A stretch of DNA of 64,000 nt from Aliidiomarina soli (GCF_003986975.1 NZ_PIPO01000002.1:434001-498000), one strand, 5' to 3'; shown: positions 7,162 through 17,662, counted from the first letter of the stretch. Notes: generated by a model from the sequence alone, not told the origin. Numbers and translations are program-made.

Positions 7162-9498
7162 TTATTTTTTCTTGGCGTTAGCAAACGCGTCGGCGAGCGC
7201 ATTACCCATAGCAGCATTGGCATTGGCGGCGGGCTTTGGCTTGCCGCTGCCACTATTGCTGCGATGACGGGAATCGCCTTTAGGGCCGCCCTTGCCGGGT
7301 GCTGTCGCTTTATCAGCAGGAGGCAGCTCGTCGTCCAGACGCATGGTCAGGCTGATCCGTTTGCGCGGAATATCGACTTCAAGCACTTTCACTTTGACGA
7401 CCTGACCCGCTTTAATGACCTGGTGCGGGTCTTTAACAAAGTCATGCGACAAGGCGCTGATATGAACCAGACCATCCTGGTGCACCCCGATATCGACAAA
7501 GGCGCCAAAATTAGTAATGTTGGTGGCCACACCCTCCAGTTTCATTCCTGGTTTCAGGTCGCTCAGCGTCTCTACGCCGTCTTTAAAGGTGGCGGTCTTA
7601 AACTCTGGACGTGGATCGCGTCCAGGCTTCTCTAACTCCTGAATAATATCTGTCACCGTTGGCACACCAAAGGTCTCGTCGGTGTAGTCTTTGGCTTCCA
7701 GTTTACGCAGGAATGCGACGTCGCCGATAATGCCTTTCACATCACGGCCATGGTTTGTGGCGATGCGGTTTGCCACCGGGTAGGCTTCCGGGTGAACCGC
7801 TGAGGCGTCGAGTGGATTAGAGCTGTTCATAATACGCAGGAAGCCAGCGGCCTGTTCGTAGGACTTCGGCCCCATTCGGGATACGCTGAGCAATTGCTGA
7901 CGACTTTCGAACGGCCCTTCAAGGTCGCGATGGTTGACAATGTTCTGCGCCAGAATTCGGCTTAAGCCTGAAATCCGAGCCAGTAACGGCACCGATGCTG
8001 TATTGACGTCAACGCCTACGGCGTTCACACAGTCTTCGACCACCGCATCCAGGCTTTCAGCCAGCAGTGATTGACTGACATCATGCTGGTACTGGCCAAC
8101 ACCAATGGATTTAGGTTCTATTTTAACCAGTTCTGCGAGAGGGTCCTGTAAGCGACGGGCAATGGACACCGCACCACGGTAGGACACATCGAGATCGGGA
8201 AATTCGCGGGCGGCCAGTTCAGAGGCTGAGTAAACTGATGCACCCGCTTCGCTGACCATAACCTTGGTCAGCTTTAATTCGGGTGCTTTTTTCATTAGCT
8301 CGCCAACCAGCTTGTCGGTCTCACGGGAGGCGGTGCCGTTACCAATTGCGGCCAGTTCGACCTTATGTGTTTTACACATCTGCTCCAGCGAGCGAATGGT
8401 TTTATCCCAGGCGTTCTGTGGAGCATGCGGAAAGAGCGTGGCCTTGGCCAGTAACTTACCAGTGCCATCGACTACAGTGGCTTTGATACCAGTACGCAGA
8501 CCCGGGTCGATACCAATTGTCGTGCGTTGCCCGGCCGGCGCTGCCATCAGCAGGTCTTTCAGATTGGTGGCAAAAACCTGGATTGCGGCTTTCTCTGCGG
8601 CATCCCGCAGCTGGCCGAACAGATCAGTTTCCATGCGTGGCAGGATCTTAATCCGCCAGGTCCACTGCACGACTTGCAGGCGCCAGCCATCTGCCGGCGC
8701 GTCATTAAAGCGAAGTCCAAAATGGCTCGCAATGACAGACTCATACTGGCTGTTTCGACTCGTATCAACGTGCTCGGGGTCTGCATTCAACTGCAGCTGC
8801 AGAACACCTTCGTTGCGGCCTCGAAGCAGCGCTAATGCGCGGTGCGATGGCACCTTGCGAATAGCTTCGCTGTACTCAAAATAGTCCTGGAATTTAGCGC
8901 CTTCCTGTTCTTTCCCTGGGGCCACTTTGGCAGTGAGCTCGGCACCCTGCCACAGACTTTGGCGAATGGTTTTAAGTAGCGCTGCATCTTCGGCAAAGCG
9001 CTCCATCAGAATATAACGGGCACCTTCCAGAACGGCTTTTTCGTCCGCGAAGCCAGCGTCGGTATTAATATACTGAGTCGCTGCCTGCTCAGGGGTCTGT
9101 GCAGGGTCGTTTAACAGGCTGTCGGCTAATGGCTCAAGCCCGGCTTCAATTGCGATCTGCCCTTTGGTGCGTCGTTTGGGCTTGAATGGCAGATATAGAT
9201 CTTCCAGTTCAGTTTTCGATTGTGCCTGCGCGATCGCAGTACGCAGTTCGTCGCTCAACTTACCCTGGTCGTCAATACTCTTCAGAATGACACTACGGCG
9301 CTCGTTAAATTCGCGCAGGTAGGTTAGCCGTGACGCCAGTGTCCGTAACTGGGTGTCATCGAGACCACCGGTGACCTCTTTACGGTAACGGGCGATAAAG
9401 GGGACGGTTGCGCCTTCGTCAAGTAAGGCGATGGTGGCCTGAACCTGTGCTTCGCGCACATTTAATTCGTTGGCGATAGTGGATACAACGTGCGTCAT
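7162..9498 (-). CDS. tex: Transcription accessory protein Tex, S1 RNA-binding
   Basis: A 778-residue protein matching the Tex/YhgF family along its full length. It has an N-terminal helical region with [19 protein letters not shown], a YqgF-like RNase H-fold around [16 protein letters not shown] (~330), a helix-hairpin-helix region (~500-560), and a C-terminal S1 domain (~645-720: [24 protein letters not shown]). The tail is Gly/Lys/Ala-rich. Tex binds nucleic acid and affects transcription; its exact function is unsettled. In E. coli, tex (yhgF), greB and ompR-envZ are neighbours, and that order is broadly kept here. Confidence 0.95.
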   Translation of the reverse strand: MTHVVSTIANELNVREAQVQATIALLDEGATVPFIARYRKEVTGGLDDTQLRTLASRLTYLREFNERRSVILKSIDDQGKLSDELRTAIAQAQSKTELEDLYLPFKPKRRTKGQIAIEAGLEPLADSLLNDPAQTPEQAATQYINTDAGFADEKAVLEGARYILMERFAEDAALLKTIRQSLWQGAELTAKVAPGKEQEGAKFQDYFEYSEAIRKVPSHRALALLRGRNEGVLQLQLNADPEHVDTSRNSQYESVIASHFGLRFNDAPADGWRLQVVQWTWRIKILPRMETDLFGQLRDAAEKAAIQVFATNLKDLLMAAPAGQRTTIGIDPGLRTGIKATVVDGTGKLLAKATLFPHAPQNAWDKTIRSLEQMCKTHKVELAAIGNGTASRETDKLVGELMKKAPELKLTKVMVSEAGASVYSASELAAREFPDLDVSYRGAVSIARRLQDPLAELVKIEPKSIGVGQYQHDVSQSLLAESLDAVVEDCVNAVGVDVNTASVPLLARISGLSRILAQNIVNHRDLEGPFESRQQLLSVSRMGPKSYEQAAGFLRIMNSSNPLDASAVHPEAYPVANRIATNHGRDVKGIIGDVAFLRKLEAKDYTDETFGVPTVTDIIQELEKPGRDPRPEFKTATFKDGVETLSDLKPGMKLEGVATNITNFGAFVDIGVHQDGLVHISALSHDFVKDPHQVIKAGQVVKVKVLEVDIPRKRISLTMRLDDELPPADKATAPGKGGPKGDSRHRSNSGSGKPKPAANANAAMGNALADAFANAKKK

Positions 9499-9645
9499 GG
9501 CATCTCTCTGCTATCTTTAATTGACTGATTTTTACCCAACCCGGAGCTCCAGCTCCAGATTTAAAGCCAGCATCATAGCACAATTGCAGCCTCGTGCTGC
9601 GCGATGAAGATCAACCTATGTAGACGAGTGATAAAGGACATAACA

Positions 9646-10230
9646 ATGAACGATTTTGCGACGTGGTTTAGCAGTGGGCTGAGTACCTGGGTCGGTACTC
9701 TGCTGGGCTCAGCGAGCCTTTTTCTGGCGGTCTCATTTCCCCTTGCAGCACAGCAGCCGCCGCACACAACAGAGCGCACCCTGTATTTAGCCAGTGCCGA
9801 TCTTGACCATATACACTCGCGTCTCGGGGACGGTCAGTTGACCTTGATCGGCGAACCGGATCGGGAGCAGGTGGAAGTGCAGGCGACGCTTTATTATTAC
9901 GCCGAGGAATCGATTTTGCTGTCGCTGGAACAGCTAAACGGCGAAGCTCGTCTTGAGGGTGGCTTTATCGAAAGCAATTACACCGGGTTGGCACCCTACA
10001 TGGATGTGGTTATCCGGGTCCCGTCCAGCTTCAGTGCAGCGGTGCGGCACGGCAATGGTAATCTGTTTATTCAGGATCTGACGGGAATGGTCAGTATCGA
10101 AAGTGGCAGTGGCGATATTGACGTTAGCAATGTCGGCGGGGTGCGCATTGAGCATAGCAGCGGCGGCAAGGTAAGTACTCAATCGATTCAGGGGCCAGTC
10201 CGCATCAGCCAGCGTCGGGCGCAGCCGTAG
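9646..10230 (+). CDS. Secreted DUF4097-like putative adhesin
   Basis: A 194-residue exported protein. A long N-terminal region with hydrophobic segment GSASLFLAVSFPLAA ends in an AxA-like site before QQPPHTT. The mature part has short repeated beta-strand motifs (HGNGNLFIQDLTG, ESGSGDIDVSNVGG, EHSSGGKVSTQSIQG). Such Gly-Ser-Gly-Asp turns are typical of DUF4097 beta-helix proteins of the adhesin-head type. The ATG at 9646 is chosen over 9604 because AAAGGA lies just upstream and the signal peptide then starts correctly. Function unknown; cell surface or periplasm likely. Confidence 0.65.
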   Translation: MNDFATWFSSGLSTWVGTLLGSASLFLAVSFPLAAQQPPHTTERTLYLASADLDHIHSRLGDGQLTLIGEPDREQVEVQATLYYYAEESILLSLEQLNGEARLEGGFIESNYTGLAPYMDVVIRVPSSFSAAVRHGNGNLFIQDLTGMVSIESGSGDIDVSNVGGVRIEHSSGGKVSTQSIQGPVRISQRRAQP

Positions 10231-10334
10231 AGAAGTGAACAAGGCGAAAAAAGATGTAAAGGTCGCATCGGGGGCATGCATATTTGCTGGCAACAGCTAG
10301 GCTTTATATAGGTTTTCTATAGAAGGATGACGAT

Positions 10335-10505
10335 ATGAGTGATTCAGATGCACATAAACGCAAAGGTGAAGCTCAGGTAGAGCAGTGGGAAGCCGAGCTG
10401 AAAAAACTTAAGGCCGAGGCGAAAGAGGCAAGTGCCGACGGTCAGATTAAGCTGGAAAAGAAAATGGATGAGTTGCGCGGAAAAATCGAGAAAGCCCGCA
10501 ATTAA
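10335..10505 (+). CDS. Small coiled-coil protein, 56 residues
   Basis: A short gene starting ATG AGT GAT TCA, preceded by AAGGA at 7-base spacing. The product is highly charged and almost wholly helical. Residues ~10-55 show a heptad-like pattern (QVEQWEAELKKLKAEAKEA, then KLEKKMDELRGKIEKA) with no signal peptide or cysteine. Similar short coiled-coil proteins occur in many gammaproteobacteria without assigned function. It lies between a secreted adhesin-like gene and a zinc-ribbon gene on the same strand. Confidence 0.7.
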   Translation: MSDSDAHKRKGEAQVEQWEAELKKLKAEAKEASADGQIKLEKKMDELRGKIEKARN

Positions 10506-10532
10506 TCAGTTTGGTTTTGTTACAATGGAGTG

Positions 10533-10784
10533 ATGGCGAAACCAAACAAGAAAGGTCCAGTGCGCACGGTTAATGTGTATTGCGCGCGCTGCAAGACCCA
10601 GCTATTCAAATACCGTAAAGGTGGCAAAGGGGCGTTGGTTAAATGCTTCATCGAGCGTATCGTTGAAGACATGACCAATGCCCCTTGTGTTTGCCCAGGC
10701 TGCGAACAACAATTTGCCAGACAAACCATGATCCGTGGCGCCCCCGCCTATAAGATGATTGGCGGCAAAGTGCATATGAAGTAA
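10533..10784 (+). CDS. Small zinc-ribbon protein
   Basis: An 83-residue basic protein with two Cys pairs, CARC (~17-20) and CPGC (~53-56), which could form a zinc ribbon. The conserved stretches are FKYRKGGKGALVKCFIERI and the C-terminal IGGKV. I recall similar uncharacterised proteins in marine gammaproteobacteria but no function. The ATG at 10533 is preferred over the GTG at 10530, though the TGGAG ahead is unusually close. It starts 27 bp after the coiled-coil gene and lies 35 bp before greB. Confidence 0.7.
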   Translation: MAKPNKKGPVRTVNVYCARCKTQLFKYRKGGKGALVKCFIERIVEDMTNAPCVCPGCEQQFARQTMIRGAPAYKMIGGKVHMK

Positions 10785-10819
10785 GCACCCTTTCAAGTAA
10801 CCAGACAAAGAACCAGAGC

Positions 10820-11287
10820 ATGAAAACCAACCTGATTACACGAGAAGGCTTTGAACGCCTGCAAGCTGAACTCGACCATTTGTGGCGCAAAGAACGCCCG
10901 GAAACAACAGCAAAAGTCAGCTGGGCAGCGAGTCTTGGCGACCGCTCTGAAAATGCAGACTACCAATACAACAAGAAACGCCTGCGAGAAATAGACCGCC
11001 GGGTGCGTTATTTGCGCAAACGACTGGAAGATGTCCAGGTTGTGGATTACAACCCACAACAGGATGGCAGGGTTTTCTTCGGCGCCTGGGTTGAAGTTGA
11101 AGACGACGATGGTCAGGTGCTGAACTTCAAAATTGTCGGCCCGGATGAAATTTATGGCCGTAAGGACTACGTCTCAATTGACTCACCAATGGCCAGAGCG
11201 CTGCTGAAAAAGGAAGTGAATGATGAAGCGGTTGTTAAAACCCCGTCAGGCATAAGAAATTGGTATATCAACCTGATTAAATATTGA
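10820..11287 (+). CDS. greB: Transcript cleavage factor GreB
   Basis: A 155-residue protein that rescues backtracked RNA polymerase by stimulating cleavage of the nascent RNA 3' end. The N-terminal coiled coil carries the signature ASLGDRSENADYQYNKKRLREIDRR, including the acidic tip residues. The C-terminal domain (~80-155) is FKBP-like (KIVGPDEIYG, SIDSPMARALLKK). The strongly basic coiled coil and the YQYNKKRLREIDRR motif favour GreB over GreA. Its position near ompR-envZ matches E. coli. Confidence 0.95.
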   Translation: MKTNLITREGFERLQAELDHLWRKERPETTAKVSWAASLGDRSENADYQYNKKRLREIDRRVRYLRKRLEDVQVVDYNPQQDGRVFFGAWVEVEDDDGQVLNFKIVGPDEIYGRKDYVSIDSPMARALLKKEVNDEAVVKTPSGIRNWYINLIKY

Positions 11288-11330
11288 GTATTATTTAACC
11301 AGTGCCCACTGTTTAATTAGGAGGTGTGGT

Positions 11331-11618
11331 ATGTGGTTAGTCACTAAACTATCAGTGGCGGCTGTTGTGATAGGTTTAACCGCATGTGCGGGTAATCAAG
11401 GCAGTCAATATGAAGGTACCCGGCTAGTCATCGACTGGGATCAGGTGAATCGGGTTGAGCAGTCTACCCGGGGTAACGCGTCGCTATTTTGGGTTAATTA
11501 TCCACGCAAACGAATTGATGCTGAGGGTCGGGTCGTTGAACGGATCAACCAGCATGGCGAGGTTATAGCGCGCTACTCATACGATGACGAAAACGATGAA
11601 GATAGCGACGTTTACTAA
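11331..11618 (+). CDS. Small hypothetical lipoprotein
   Basis: A 95-residue protein with a signal peptide and lipobox GLTAC (Cys ~19). The mature part is short and ends in an acidic tail (DDENDEDSD). I recognise no domain. A strong TAGGAGGT ribosome-binding site precedes the ATG. It stands between greB and ompR on the same strand, with a possible weak terminator after it. Confidence 0.7.
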   Translation: MWLVTKLSVAAVVIGLTACAGNQGSQYEGTRLVIDWDQVNRVEQSTRGNASLFWVNYPRKRIDAEGRVVERINQHGEVIARYSYDDENDEDSDVY

Positions 11619-11639
11619 CCCTTTAGTAACGGTAAAAGA

Positions 11640-11672
11640 GCGTGACGGGCCGGAGTGCCTCGTTACGCTTTG
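11640..11672 (+). terminator. Possible weak terminator before ompR
   Basis: GCGTGACG (11640-11647) can pair with CGTTACGC (11661-11668), including one G-U pair, with a 13-base loop. The T-tract after it is short (TTTG), so termination would be weak. It separates the lipoprotein gene from ompR. Confidence 0.35.
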
Positions 11673-11766
11673 TAACAAATCTTCCGCTTAAATACGCGCT
11701 ACGCGATTGCAGATTAAGGCGCGCCCTCTTATATTGGGTTTAGTTACACTAACTGAACCCTGCATT

Positions 11767-12501
11767 ATGAGTATTCAAACCCCAACAGAAACCCATAAAA
11801 TTCTTGTTGTCGATGATGACGCGCGCCTACGAGCTTTACTTGAGCGTTATCTGATTGAACAGGGGTTCGCAGTACGCTCTGTGGCAGATAATCTGCAAAT
11901 GGACCGTTTGCTTGAGCGTGAGAACTTTTCGCTGATGGTTCTTGACCTGATGTTACCGAATGAGGACGGCATGTCGATCTGTCGACGCCTGCGTGAGCAG
12001 GGTAGCCAGTTACCAATTGTTATGCTGACTGCAAAAGGTGACGAGGTTGACCGGATTATGGGGTTGGAACAGGGGGCTGACGACTATCTGGCAAAACCCT
12101 TTAACCCGCGTGAGTTAATGGCTCGCATTAACGCCGTATTGCGACGACAGAAGCGTGAATTGCCGGGGGCGCCGAGTGACGAGGAAACCATCGTTGAATT
12201 CGGTGATTTCTGGTTTAATCTGGCAACCCGTGAAATGCGTCAGGGTGACAAACCTATTTCTCTGACCAGCGGCGAGTATGCTGTACTCAAAGCGCTGGTT
12301 CAGCATCCGCGTGAACCTCTGTCGCGCGATAAACTGATGCATCTTGCACGGGGCCGTGACTATAGCGCGCTAGAGCGCAGCATTGATGTGCAGGTCTCAC
12401 GGTTACGGCGGATGATTGAGGCGGATGCGACCAAACCTCGCTATATCCAGACGGTGTGGGGGCTTGGTTACGTGTTCGTTCCTGATGGCACTAAACACTA
12501 A
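11767..12501 (+). CDS. ompR: Two-component response regulator OmpR
   Basis: A 244-residue OmpR/PhoB-type regulator. The receiver domain (~9-122) has the acidic pair DDD, the phosphorylated Asp in LMVLDLMLP and the conserved Lys in LAKPFNPRE. The C-terminal winged helix (~140-240) includes [13 protein letters not shown] and the recognition region [16 protein letters not shown]. OmpR with EnvZ controls porins and other osmolarity-responsive genes. The start at 11767 fits the E. coli N-terminus. The stop codon overlaps the envZ start (TAATG), so the pair is translationally coupled. Confidence 0.95.
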   Translation: MSIQTPTETHKILVVDDDARLRALLERYLIEQGFAVRSVADNLQMDRLLERENFSLMVLDLMLPNEDGMSICRRLREQGSQLPIVMLTAKGDEVDRIMGLEQGADDYLAKPFNPRELMARINAVLRRQKRELPGAPSDEETIVEFGDFWFNLATREMRQGDKPISLTSGEYAVLKALVQHPREPLSRDKLMHLARGRDYSALERSIDVQVSRLRRMIEADATKPRYIQTVWGLGYVFVPDGTKH

Positions 12502-13853
12502 TGTGGCGTTTACTCCCCCGAACCGCGTTCGCCCGCACTGTTTTCCTTATTGCGCTCATTCTGGTTATCAATCAGGCGGTGTCCTACCTGATGATAGCGG
12601 TCTATGTGGTGAAGCCTGGTGTGCAACAGATTGTGTACCTGATCGGTAGCCAGGTTGAAACCCGGGCGTTGCTGGAACGTCTCGACATCGAGAACAGGGA
12701 CGCTGTGCTTCGCGACTATGAAGCACTCGGCGGCGTGGAGCACTTTGATTTTGATGAAGCACTTGAGGCAGGACTTGAATACACAGTAGCTTATAGTTTT
12801 CTTGGCAATGAAATTAGCAAGGTATTGGGCGAACCAGCTGAAGTGCGATTGTCGAACAACGATGACATGTACGCCTGGGTGCGTCGCTCCTCGGCCCCGG
12901 ATCAATGGCAGCGCATTCTGCTCACCGAAATTGATGAGCGAACCTCGTCCCCGATTATTTTTTATCTGTTTTTAATTGGAACCCTCAGTGTTTTTGGTGG
13001 GATTTGGTTCGCTCGCTGGCTAAATAGGCCGTTGAAAGCATTGCAGGCGGCGGCTCGCAAAATAGCCGCTGGTGATGACCCGGGTCTGCTTGAAGAGCGT
13101 GGTGCCAGTGAAATTGTTCAGGTGACTCGCGCGTTCAATCAGATGTCGCGCGGTATTCAACGTTTGGAACAGGATCGTAATTTACTGCTGGCAGGGATTT
13201 CACATGACCTGCGGACACCGCTAACCCGTATTCGTCTCGCCACAGAAATGATGCCGTCGACAGAAGACTACCTGGTCGAGGGCATCGTCCATGATATTGA
13301 TGATATGAACGCCATTATTGACCAGTTTATCGATTATGTACGGGCACGGGATACGGCAACCTTTACCGAAGAAGACCTCAATGTTCTGGTTCAGGACGTG
13401 GTAGAGGGCCTGCAGTACATCGGCGAAGACGACATCAAACTTACCCTGGCTGAGTTACCGCTGGTCCCTATGCAGGCGGTCGCCATGAAACGGGTGATCA
13501 GCAATATTATCGAAAATGCACAACACTATGGTGCATCACCGATTTGCATTGAAACCGGTGTGACTGAATTAACTCCAACTGGAGAGGTAAGCGCAAGGAC
13601 GCGTGTCTGGTTAGAAGTGACTGATTCAGGACAGGGGCTCGATGAAAGTAAAATGGACGATGTATTCGAGCCGTTCATGCAGGGCAATCAGGCACGTGGT
13701 GGCGAAGGGTCGGGGCTCGGCCTGGCTATCGTGAGGCGGTTTGTGCAGTTGCATCAGGGTGAGGTTAGTTTACGTAATCACCCAGATGCTGGTCTGATAG
13801 TCCGAATTGAATTGCCGCTGCGTCACCGTAATACGGTCACGCCAGCGGCTTAA
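12501..13853 (+). CDS. envZ: Sensor histidine kinase EnvZ
   Basis: A 450-residue inner-membrane kinase, the same length as E. coli EnvZ. Membrane segments lie at ~14-37 and ~152-172, flanking a periplasmic domain. A HAMP linker follows (~173-225). The H-box is [16 protein letters not shown] (His ~236). The ATP-binding domain has N-box [11 protein letters not shown]1 DSGQGLDE and G2 [14 protein letters not shown]. It phosphorylates and dephosphorylates OmpR. It is coupled to ompR by a one-base overlap and ends 13 bp before the convergent sthA. Confidence 0.95.
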   Translation: MWRLLPRTAFARTVFLIALILVINQAVSYLMIAVYVVKPGVQQIVYLIGSQVETRALLERLDIENRDAVLRDYEALGGVEHFDFDEALEAGLEYTVAYSFLGNEISKVLGEPAEVRLSNNDDMYAWVRRSSAPDQWQRILLTEIDERTSSPIIFYLFLIGTLSVFGGIWFARWLNRPLKALQAAARKIAAGDDPGLLEERGASEIVQVTRAFNQMSRGIQRLEQDRNLLLAGISHDLRTPLTRIRLATEMMPSTEDYLVEGIVHDIDDMNAIIDQFIDYVRARDTATFTEEDLNVLVQDVVEGLQYIGEDDIKLTLAELPLVPMQAVAMKRVISNIIENAQHYGASPICIETGVTELTPTGEVSARTRVWLEVTDSGQGLDESKMDDVFEPFMQGNQARGGEGSGLGLAIVRRFVQLHQGEVSLRNHPDAGLIVRIELPLRHRNTVTPAA

Positions 13854-13866
13854 TTAAAATCGGATT

Positions 13867-15273
13867 TCAGCCGTCGACCCGATTAATACCATTCAACGCA
13901 GCCACCCGGTAGGCTTCAGCCATGGTTGGGTAATTGAAGGTAGTATCAATAAAGTAATCCAGTGTATTGCCTTTGCCTTTTTGCTCCATGATGGCCTGAC
14001 CAATGTGAATGATCTCTGCGGCCCGCTCACCGAAGCAGTGGATTCCTAAAATTTTCCGGCTTTCCCGGTGGAACAATAACTTCAGACACCCGACCTGGGT
14101 GTCAGCTATCTGTGCTCGGGCGAGGTGCTTAAACTGAGCCCGGCCCACTTCGTAAGGCACTTTCTTTGCAGTAAGTTCTTCTTCGGTGGCACCGACTGAA
14201 CTGATCTCAGGGATAGTGTAGATACCCGTTGGTATATCGGTAATGAGTTTCTTCTCGCATTTGCCGTCAATCATGGCGGTGGCCGCGAAACGACCCTGAT
14301 CATAGGCAGCGCTGGCCAGAGACGGATAGCCAATAATGTCGCCGACAGCGTAAATGTTATCGGTGCTGGTACGGTAGTTGTCATCGACTTCGAGCTGCCC
14401 GCGTCCGTTCGGCTGTAAATCGACATTCCCAACTTGCAGGCTTTCAACGTTGCCTGAACGACCGTTGGCGAATAGCAGGCAGTCGGCCTGCATAATCTTA
14501 CCTGATTCCGTGGTCAGTACGACACGGTCATCAAAGCCTTCCACCTTGGCAAACTCTTCGCCGTGGCGAATCACTACCCCACTGTTGCGTAAATGGTAGC
14601 TGAGCGCATCCGAAATCTCAGTGTCGAGAAATGAAAGCAGGCGGTCACGCATATTAACCAGGTCTACCTTGACGCCGAGGCCACGGAATATGCTGGCGTA
14701 TTCGCAGCCAATGACGCCGGCACCGACAATAATAATACTGCGTGGGTCATGCTTCAGTGACAACACAGTATCGGAGTCGTAGACCCGGGGGTGATTAAAA
14801 TCGATCGACTTGGGTCGGTAGGGTCGGGAGCCCGTAGCAATCACGAACTGAGCAGCGGTAATGTCGTCACTGGAACCATCGTCGCGGACAAACTTTAAGG
14901 TGTGTTTATCTTTAAAACTGGCTTCGCCGTGCAATACCGGAACACCGTTTCGTTCATAGAAGCTTCCGCGCAGTTTGATTTGGCGCCGGATAACCGACTG
15001 AGAATGGTCAAGAATATCACTGAATTTAAGGTGTAACGGGGTATCCTGGCGCGAGAATAAGGGATTTGCATTGAACTCTATCAAGCGGCTGACTGAGTGG
15101 CGTAAGGCTTTGGACGGGATAGTGCCCCAATGGGTACAGCCACCGCCGATACTGCTATGGCGCTCGATCATGGCGACCCGTTTGCCACTTTTTGCGAGCT
15201 TCATGGCGGCGCCTTCACCCGCCGGGCCTGAACCGATTACAATTGCGTCGTAGTCGTACTTCGTTTTCGCCAT
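13867..15273 (-). CDS. sthA: Soluble pyridine nucleotide transhydrogenase
   Basis: A 468-residue flavoprotein transferring hydride between NADPH and NAD+. The N-terminal FAD site reads [11 protein letters not shown]. The sequence [17 protein letters not shown] is the SthA/UdhA form of the family, with Thr where disulfide reductases have the second redox Cys. The NAD(P) site [10 protein letters not shown] lies at ~182. The C-terminal dimerisation domain carries the usual [14 protein letters not shown] stretch ([11 protein letters not shown]). It is divergent from nothing and convergent with envZ. Confidence 0.95.
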   Translation of the reverse strand: MAKTKYDYDAIVIGSGPAGEGAAMKLAKSGKRVAMIERHSSIGGGCTHWGTIPSKALRHSVSRLIEFNANPLFSRQDTPLHLKFSDILDHSQSVIRRQIKLRGSFYERNGVPVLHGEASFKDKHTLKFVRDDGSSDDITAAQFVIATGSRPYRPKSIDFNHPRVYDSDTVLSLKHDPRSIIIVGAGVIGCEYASIFRGLGVKVDLVNMRDRLLSFLDTEISDALSYHLRNSGVVIRHGEEFAKVEGFDDRVVLTTESGKIMQADCLLFANGRSGNVESLQVGNVDLQPNGRGQLEVDDNYRTSTDNIYAVGDIIGYPSLASAAYDQGRFAATAMIDGKCEKKLITDIPTGIYTIPEISSVGATEEELTAKKVPYEVGRAQFKHLARAQIADTQVGCLKLLFHRESRKILGIHCFGERAAEIIHIGQAIMEQKGKGNTLDYFIDTTFNYPTMAEAYRVAALNGINRVDG

Positions 15274-15313
15274 AGCTTGCCCTTATTGCTTGAGAACGGT
15301 TTTTTTGCTGTTA

Positions 15314-15985
15314 TCAGGTGCTCATTATAGGCTGTAACTGGGCGTAGTTGTCAAAACTGCGGTGGCGCTGAAAAACCTTGGCTGGCAATTGGCTATCAGG
15401 GTTTTCGACACCAAGCAAATGGCCGATACCAAAGGTATGAGCTGAATCAAGAATGGCTTCGCCATCGTCAATAAAAAGCGTTCGCCCAGGATTAAAGCCA
15501 ACCTCTGCGTGCAAACGCTGCCATAATCTCTGATCTTCTTTACAGGCTCCGAAACTATGAGTCGAGAACTGCTGGTCACAAAATTGTTCGAGGTTGGTAT
15601 GCTGATTTTTCAGTGCCAGCGCGTCCGGGTGTGCATTGGTTAAAAGCAGGATTTGCTTTCCGGCCCGGCGGGCTTCCTGCAGAAACGGTGGTACATCATC
15701 ACGCAGCCGAATTAAGTCCACGGTGCGGGTCTTTAACTCGCGAATGGGAAGTTGCAGAGTCGTTTGCCAGTAATCAAGGCAATACCAGTTCAGGGTTCCG
15801 GCAACCTGCTTGAAGTGGCTATGAACCAGCTGACGGGCTTCGTCTATAGAGACCTGATGATACTCGGCATAATGCTCTGGCACCCGGTGGTTCCAAAACT
15901 GGTTATCGTAGTGCAAATCCAGCAGCGTGCCGTCCATATCCAGCAATAAGGTATCGATTTGTGACCAATTGAGCATGGGTTTCAT
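15314..15985 (-). CDS. yrfG: GMP/IMP nucleotidase YrfG, HAD family
   Basis: A 223-residue HAD-like hydrolase similar to E. coli YrfG along its length. Motif I is LLLDMDGTLLDL (~13-24), motif II Thr is in LLLTNAHP, and motif III/IV is around LFIDDGEAILDSA. The TLNWYCLDYW stretch is characteristic of the family. It dephosphorylates purine nucleotides such as GMP and IMP. It is divergent from nudE across a 53-bp gap, keeping the E. coli neighbourhood of these two genes. ATG at 15976 (Met4) is an alternative start. Confidence 0.9.
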   Translation of the reverse strand: MKPMLNWSQIDTLLLDMDGTLLDLHYDNQFWNHRVPEHYAEYHQVSIDEARQLVHSHFKQVAGTLNWYCLDYWQTTLQLPIRELKTRTVDLIRLRDDVPPFLQEARRAGKQILLLTNAHPDALALKNQHTNLEQFCDQQFSTHSFGACKEDQRLWQRLHAEVGFNPGRTLFIDDGEAILDSAHTFGIGHLLGVENPDSQLPAKVFQRHRSFDNYAQLQPIMST

Positions 15986-16038
15986 TAACTTTTCAGTTTA
16001 TAGTAGGGTTACAGCATACCTAGCAGTGTCGGGGAATC

Positions 16039-16599
16039 ATGGCTCAGAAGCAAGTACCTAAAATTCTCGCGCGTCAGCTTGTTGCAGAGAGCCGCTTGCT
16101 GCGTATTGAGAGCATTGACCTTCAGTTTAGCAACGGCGAGGAACGTCGCTATGAGCGCGTTCAGGGCAGTGGCCGCGGCGCAGTTCTGGTCGTTCCTATG
16201 CTCGATGATAAAACTATGTTGCTGGTGCGTGAATACGCCGCAGGGCTGCATAACTACCAGCTGGGGTTCCCCAAGGGATTAATAGACCCAGGCGAAACAC
16301 CAGCGATCGCCGCAAACCGAGAGCTCCGCGAGGAGATTGGGTATGGGGCTGAGCGTTTGATAGAGCTTAAATCGGTGACTATGGCACCCGCTTTCTTTTC
16401 CGCCTCAATGACCCTCTTTATTGGCCAGAAGCTTTACCCTGAGCGTTTAGAAGGGGACGAACCTGAACCGCTGGAAATCGTGCCCTGGCCGATTGATCAG
16501 GTCGATGAATTACTGGCCCAGCCGGATTTCACTGAGGCCCGCAGTGTAGCCGCACTGTTGCTGATGCAGCGCTGGTTGCAGGCAGAGGAGCGCATATGA
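16039..16599 (+). CDS. nudE: ADP compounds hydrolase NudE
   Basis: A 186-residue Nudix hydrolase acting on Ap3A, ADP-ribose and NADH in E. coli. The complete Nudix box spans residues 80-102 with G80, E86, R94, E95, E98, E99 and G101 in the consensus spacing. Flanking sequence (YELGFPKG-like YQLGFPKG, TMAPAFFSASMTLFIG) matches NudE. The stop overlaps the cysQ start (ATGA), so the two are co-translated. The pairing suggests joint removal of adenosine phosphate by-products. Confidence 0.93.
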   Translation: MAQKQVPKILARQLVAESRLLRIESIDLQFSNGEERRYERVQGSGRGAVLVVPMLDDKTMLLVREYAAGLHNYQLGFPKGLIDPGETPAIAANRELREEIGYGAERLIELKSVTMAPAFFSASMTLFIGQKLYPERLEGDEPEPLEIVPWPIDQVDELLAQPDFTEARSVAALLLMQRWLQAEERI

Positions 16600-17420
16600 T
16601 GACTGAGATGCAGACCAGGGTAGCGCAGATTGCGCGGGAAACAGGGCTACTGGTCCTTGAACACTACCGTAAACAGGACTTTACCGTCAGTGATAAAGCC
16701 GATCATTCACCAGTCACCAGTGCCGACATTGAAGCCAGCGAATTTTTGACTGCCGCGCTGCAGGCGTATACCCCCGATATTCCAGTCCTTTCCGAAGAAG
16801 CCATTGTGCCATGGCAAGAACGGCGCAGCTGGCAGCGCTATTGGCTTGTTGATCCTATTGACGGAACGCAGGAGTTTATTAATGGCAGCGGCGATTTTGC
16901 GATTAGTATTGCGCTGGTTGAGCATTACACCCCGGTATTAGGTGCAATCTACTGGCCGAGCGAAGATATTTTGTACCATGCGGTTAAGGGGCGGGGAGCG
17001 CTGCGCTCAAAATTCCGCGATGACGCGTTCAGCAGTGAACCGATTACCGTGCGCCGCTTATCGGACCCACGACAGGACCGCTTAACCCTGGCGATCAGTC
17101 GTCGCCAGTCGCAGGACACCGTGCTGTCACGGATGAACCCACAACGTGATATAGACACTTTAATGACCGGCAGTTGTTCGCTCAAATCCTGCCTGGTTGC
17201 TGAGGGCTCTGCCGACTGCTTTTTGCGGGTCGGGCCGACCGGGGAATGGGACACCGGGGCCGCTCAGGTGATCGTTGAAGAAGCAGGCGGAACCCTGGTT
17301 AGCGAGCATTTTGAGCCTGTCACTTATAATCGCACAGCAAGTCTGGGGAATCCCAATTTTATGGTGCTTGGCGACCCGCGGGTCGACTGGGTGTCAGTCT
17401 TCCCTGGTTTAACGGTATAA
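16596..17420 (+). CDS. cysQ: 3'(2'),5'-bisphosphate nucleotidase CysQ
   Basis: A 274-residue inositol-monophosphatase-fold enzyme that hydrolyses PAP to AMP during sulfate assimilation. Metal-binding motifs are visible: DxxxxSPVTSADIEA, LSEEAI (~64) and the signature WLVDPIDGTQEFI (~84-96), plus GEWDTGAAQVIVEEAGG near residue 215. The start follows the nudE overlap; Met1 and Met2 are adjacent. It ends 14 bp before the convergent yheU. Confidence 0.93.
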   Translation: MMTEMQTRVAQIARETGLLVLEHYRKQDFTVSDKADHSPVTSADIEASEFLTAALQAYTPDIPVLSEEAIVPWQERRSWQRYWLVDPIDGTQEFINGSGDFAISIALVEHYTPVLGAIYWPSEDILYHAVKGRGALRSKFRDDAFSSEPITVRRLSDPRQDRLTLAISRRQSQDTVLSRMNPQRDIDTLMTGSCSLKSCLVAEGSADCFLRVGPTGEWDTGAAQVIVEEAGGTLVSEHFEPVTYNRTASLGNPNFMVLGDPRVDWVSVFPGLTV

Positions 17421-17434
17421 ACGCGCAGCGGGCT

Positions 17435-17662
17435 TCAGCCGTCGTCAGGCTGATAGTCCGCCGCCAGCACGATATGCACACTTTCATGGAGTTCAGAGTA
17501 AACAATAAGAGCCTCACCCCGACGCAGTTGATCGCGTACCTGCTCCACTTTGGTCGACAGGCTGACTTCCTGTTCACCATAGTCAGTACCTTCCTGCAGT
17601 ACAAAATGCTCGATCAGCGTATTAAGCGTGTCTGTTTCGAGTTGTTCGTAAGGTACTTTCAT
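17435..17662 (-). CDS. yheU: YheU family protein
   Basis: A 75-residue protein matching the YheU/UPF0270 family: MKVPYEQLETDTLNTLIEHF, LQEGTDYGE and ALIVYSELHESV are its conserved blocks. Function is unknown. It overlaps the end of yheT by 4 bp and is co-transcribed with it, as in E. coli. Confidence 0.92.
   Translation of the reverse strand: MKVPYEQLETDTLNTLIEHFVLQEGTDYGEQEVSLSTKVEQVRDQLRRGEALIVYSELHESVHIVLAADYQPDDG

Noticed and set aside
8264..8884. Long plus-strand open frame (206 codons) opposite tex
   Set aside because: It is fully antisense to the conserved tex gene, has no ribosome-binding site and its product is Ser/Arg/Pro-rich without domain features.
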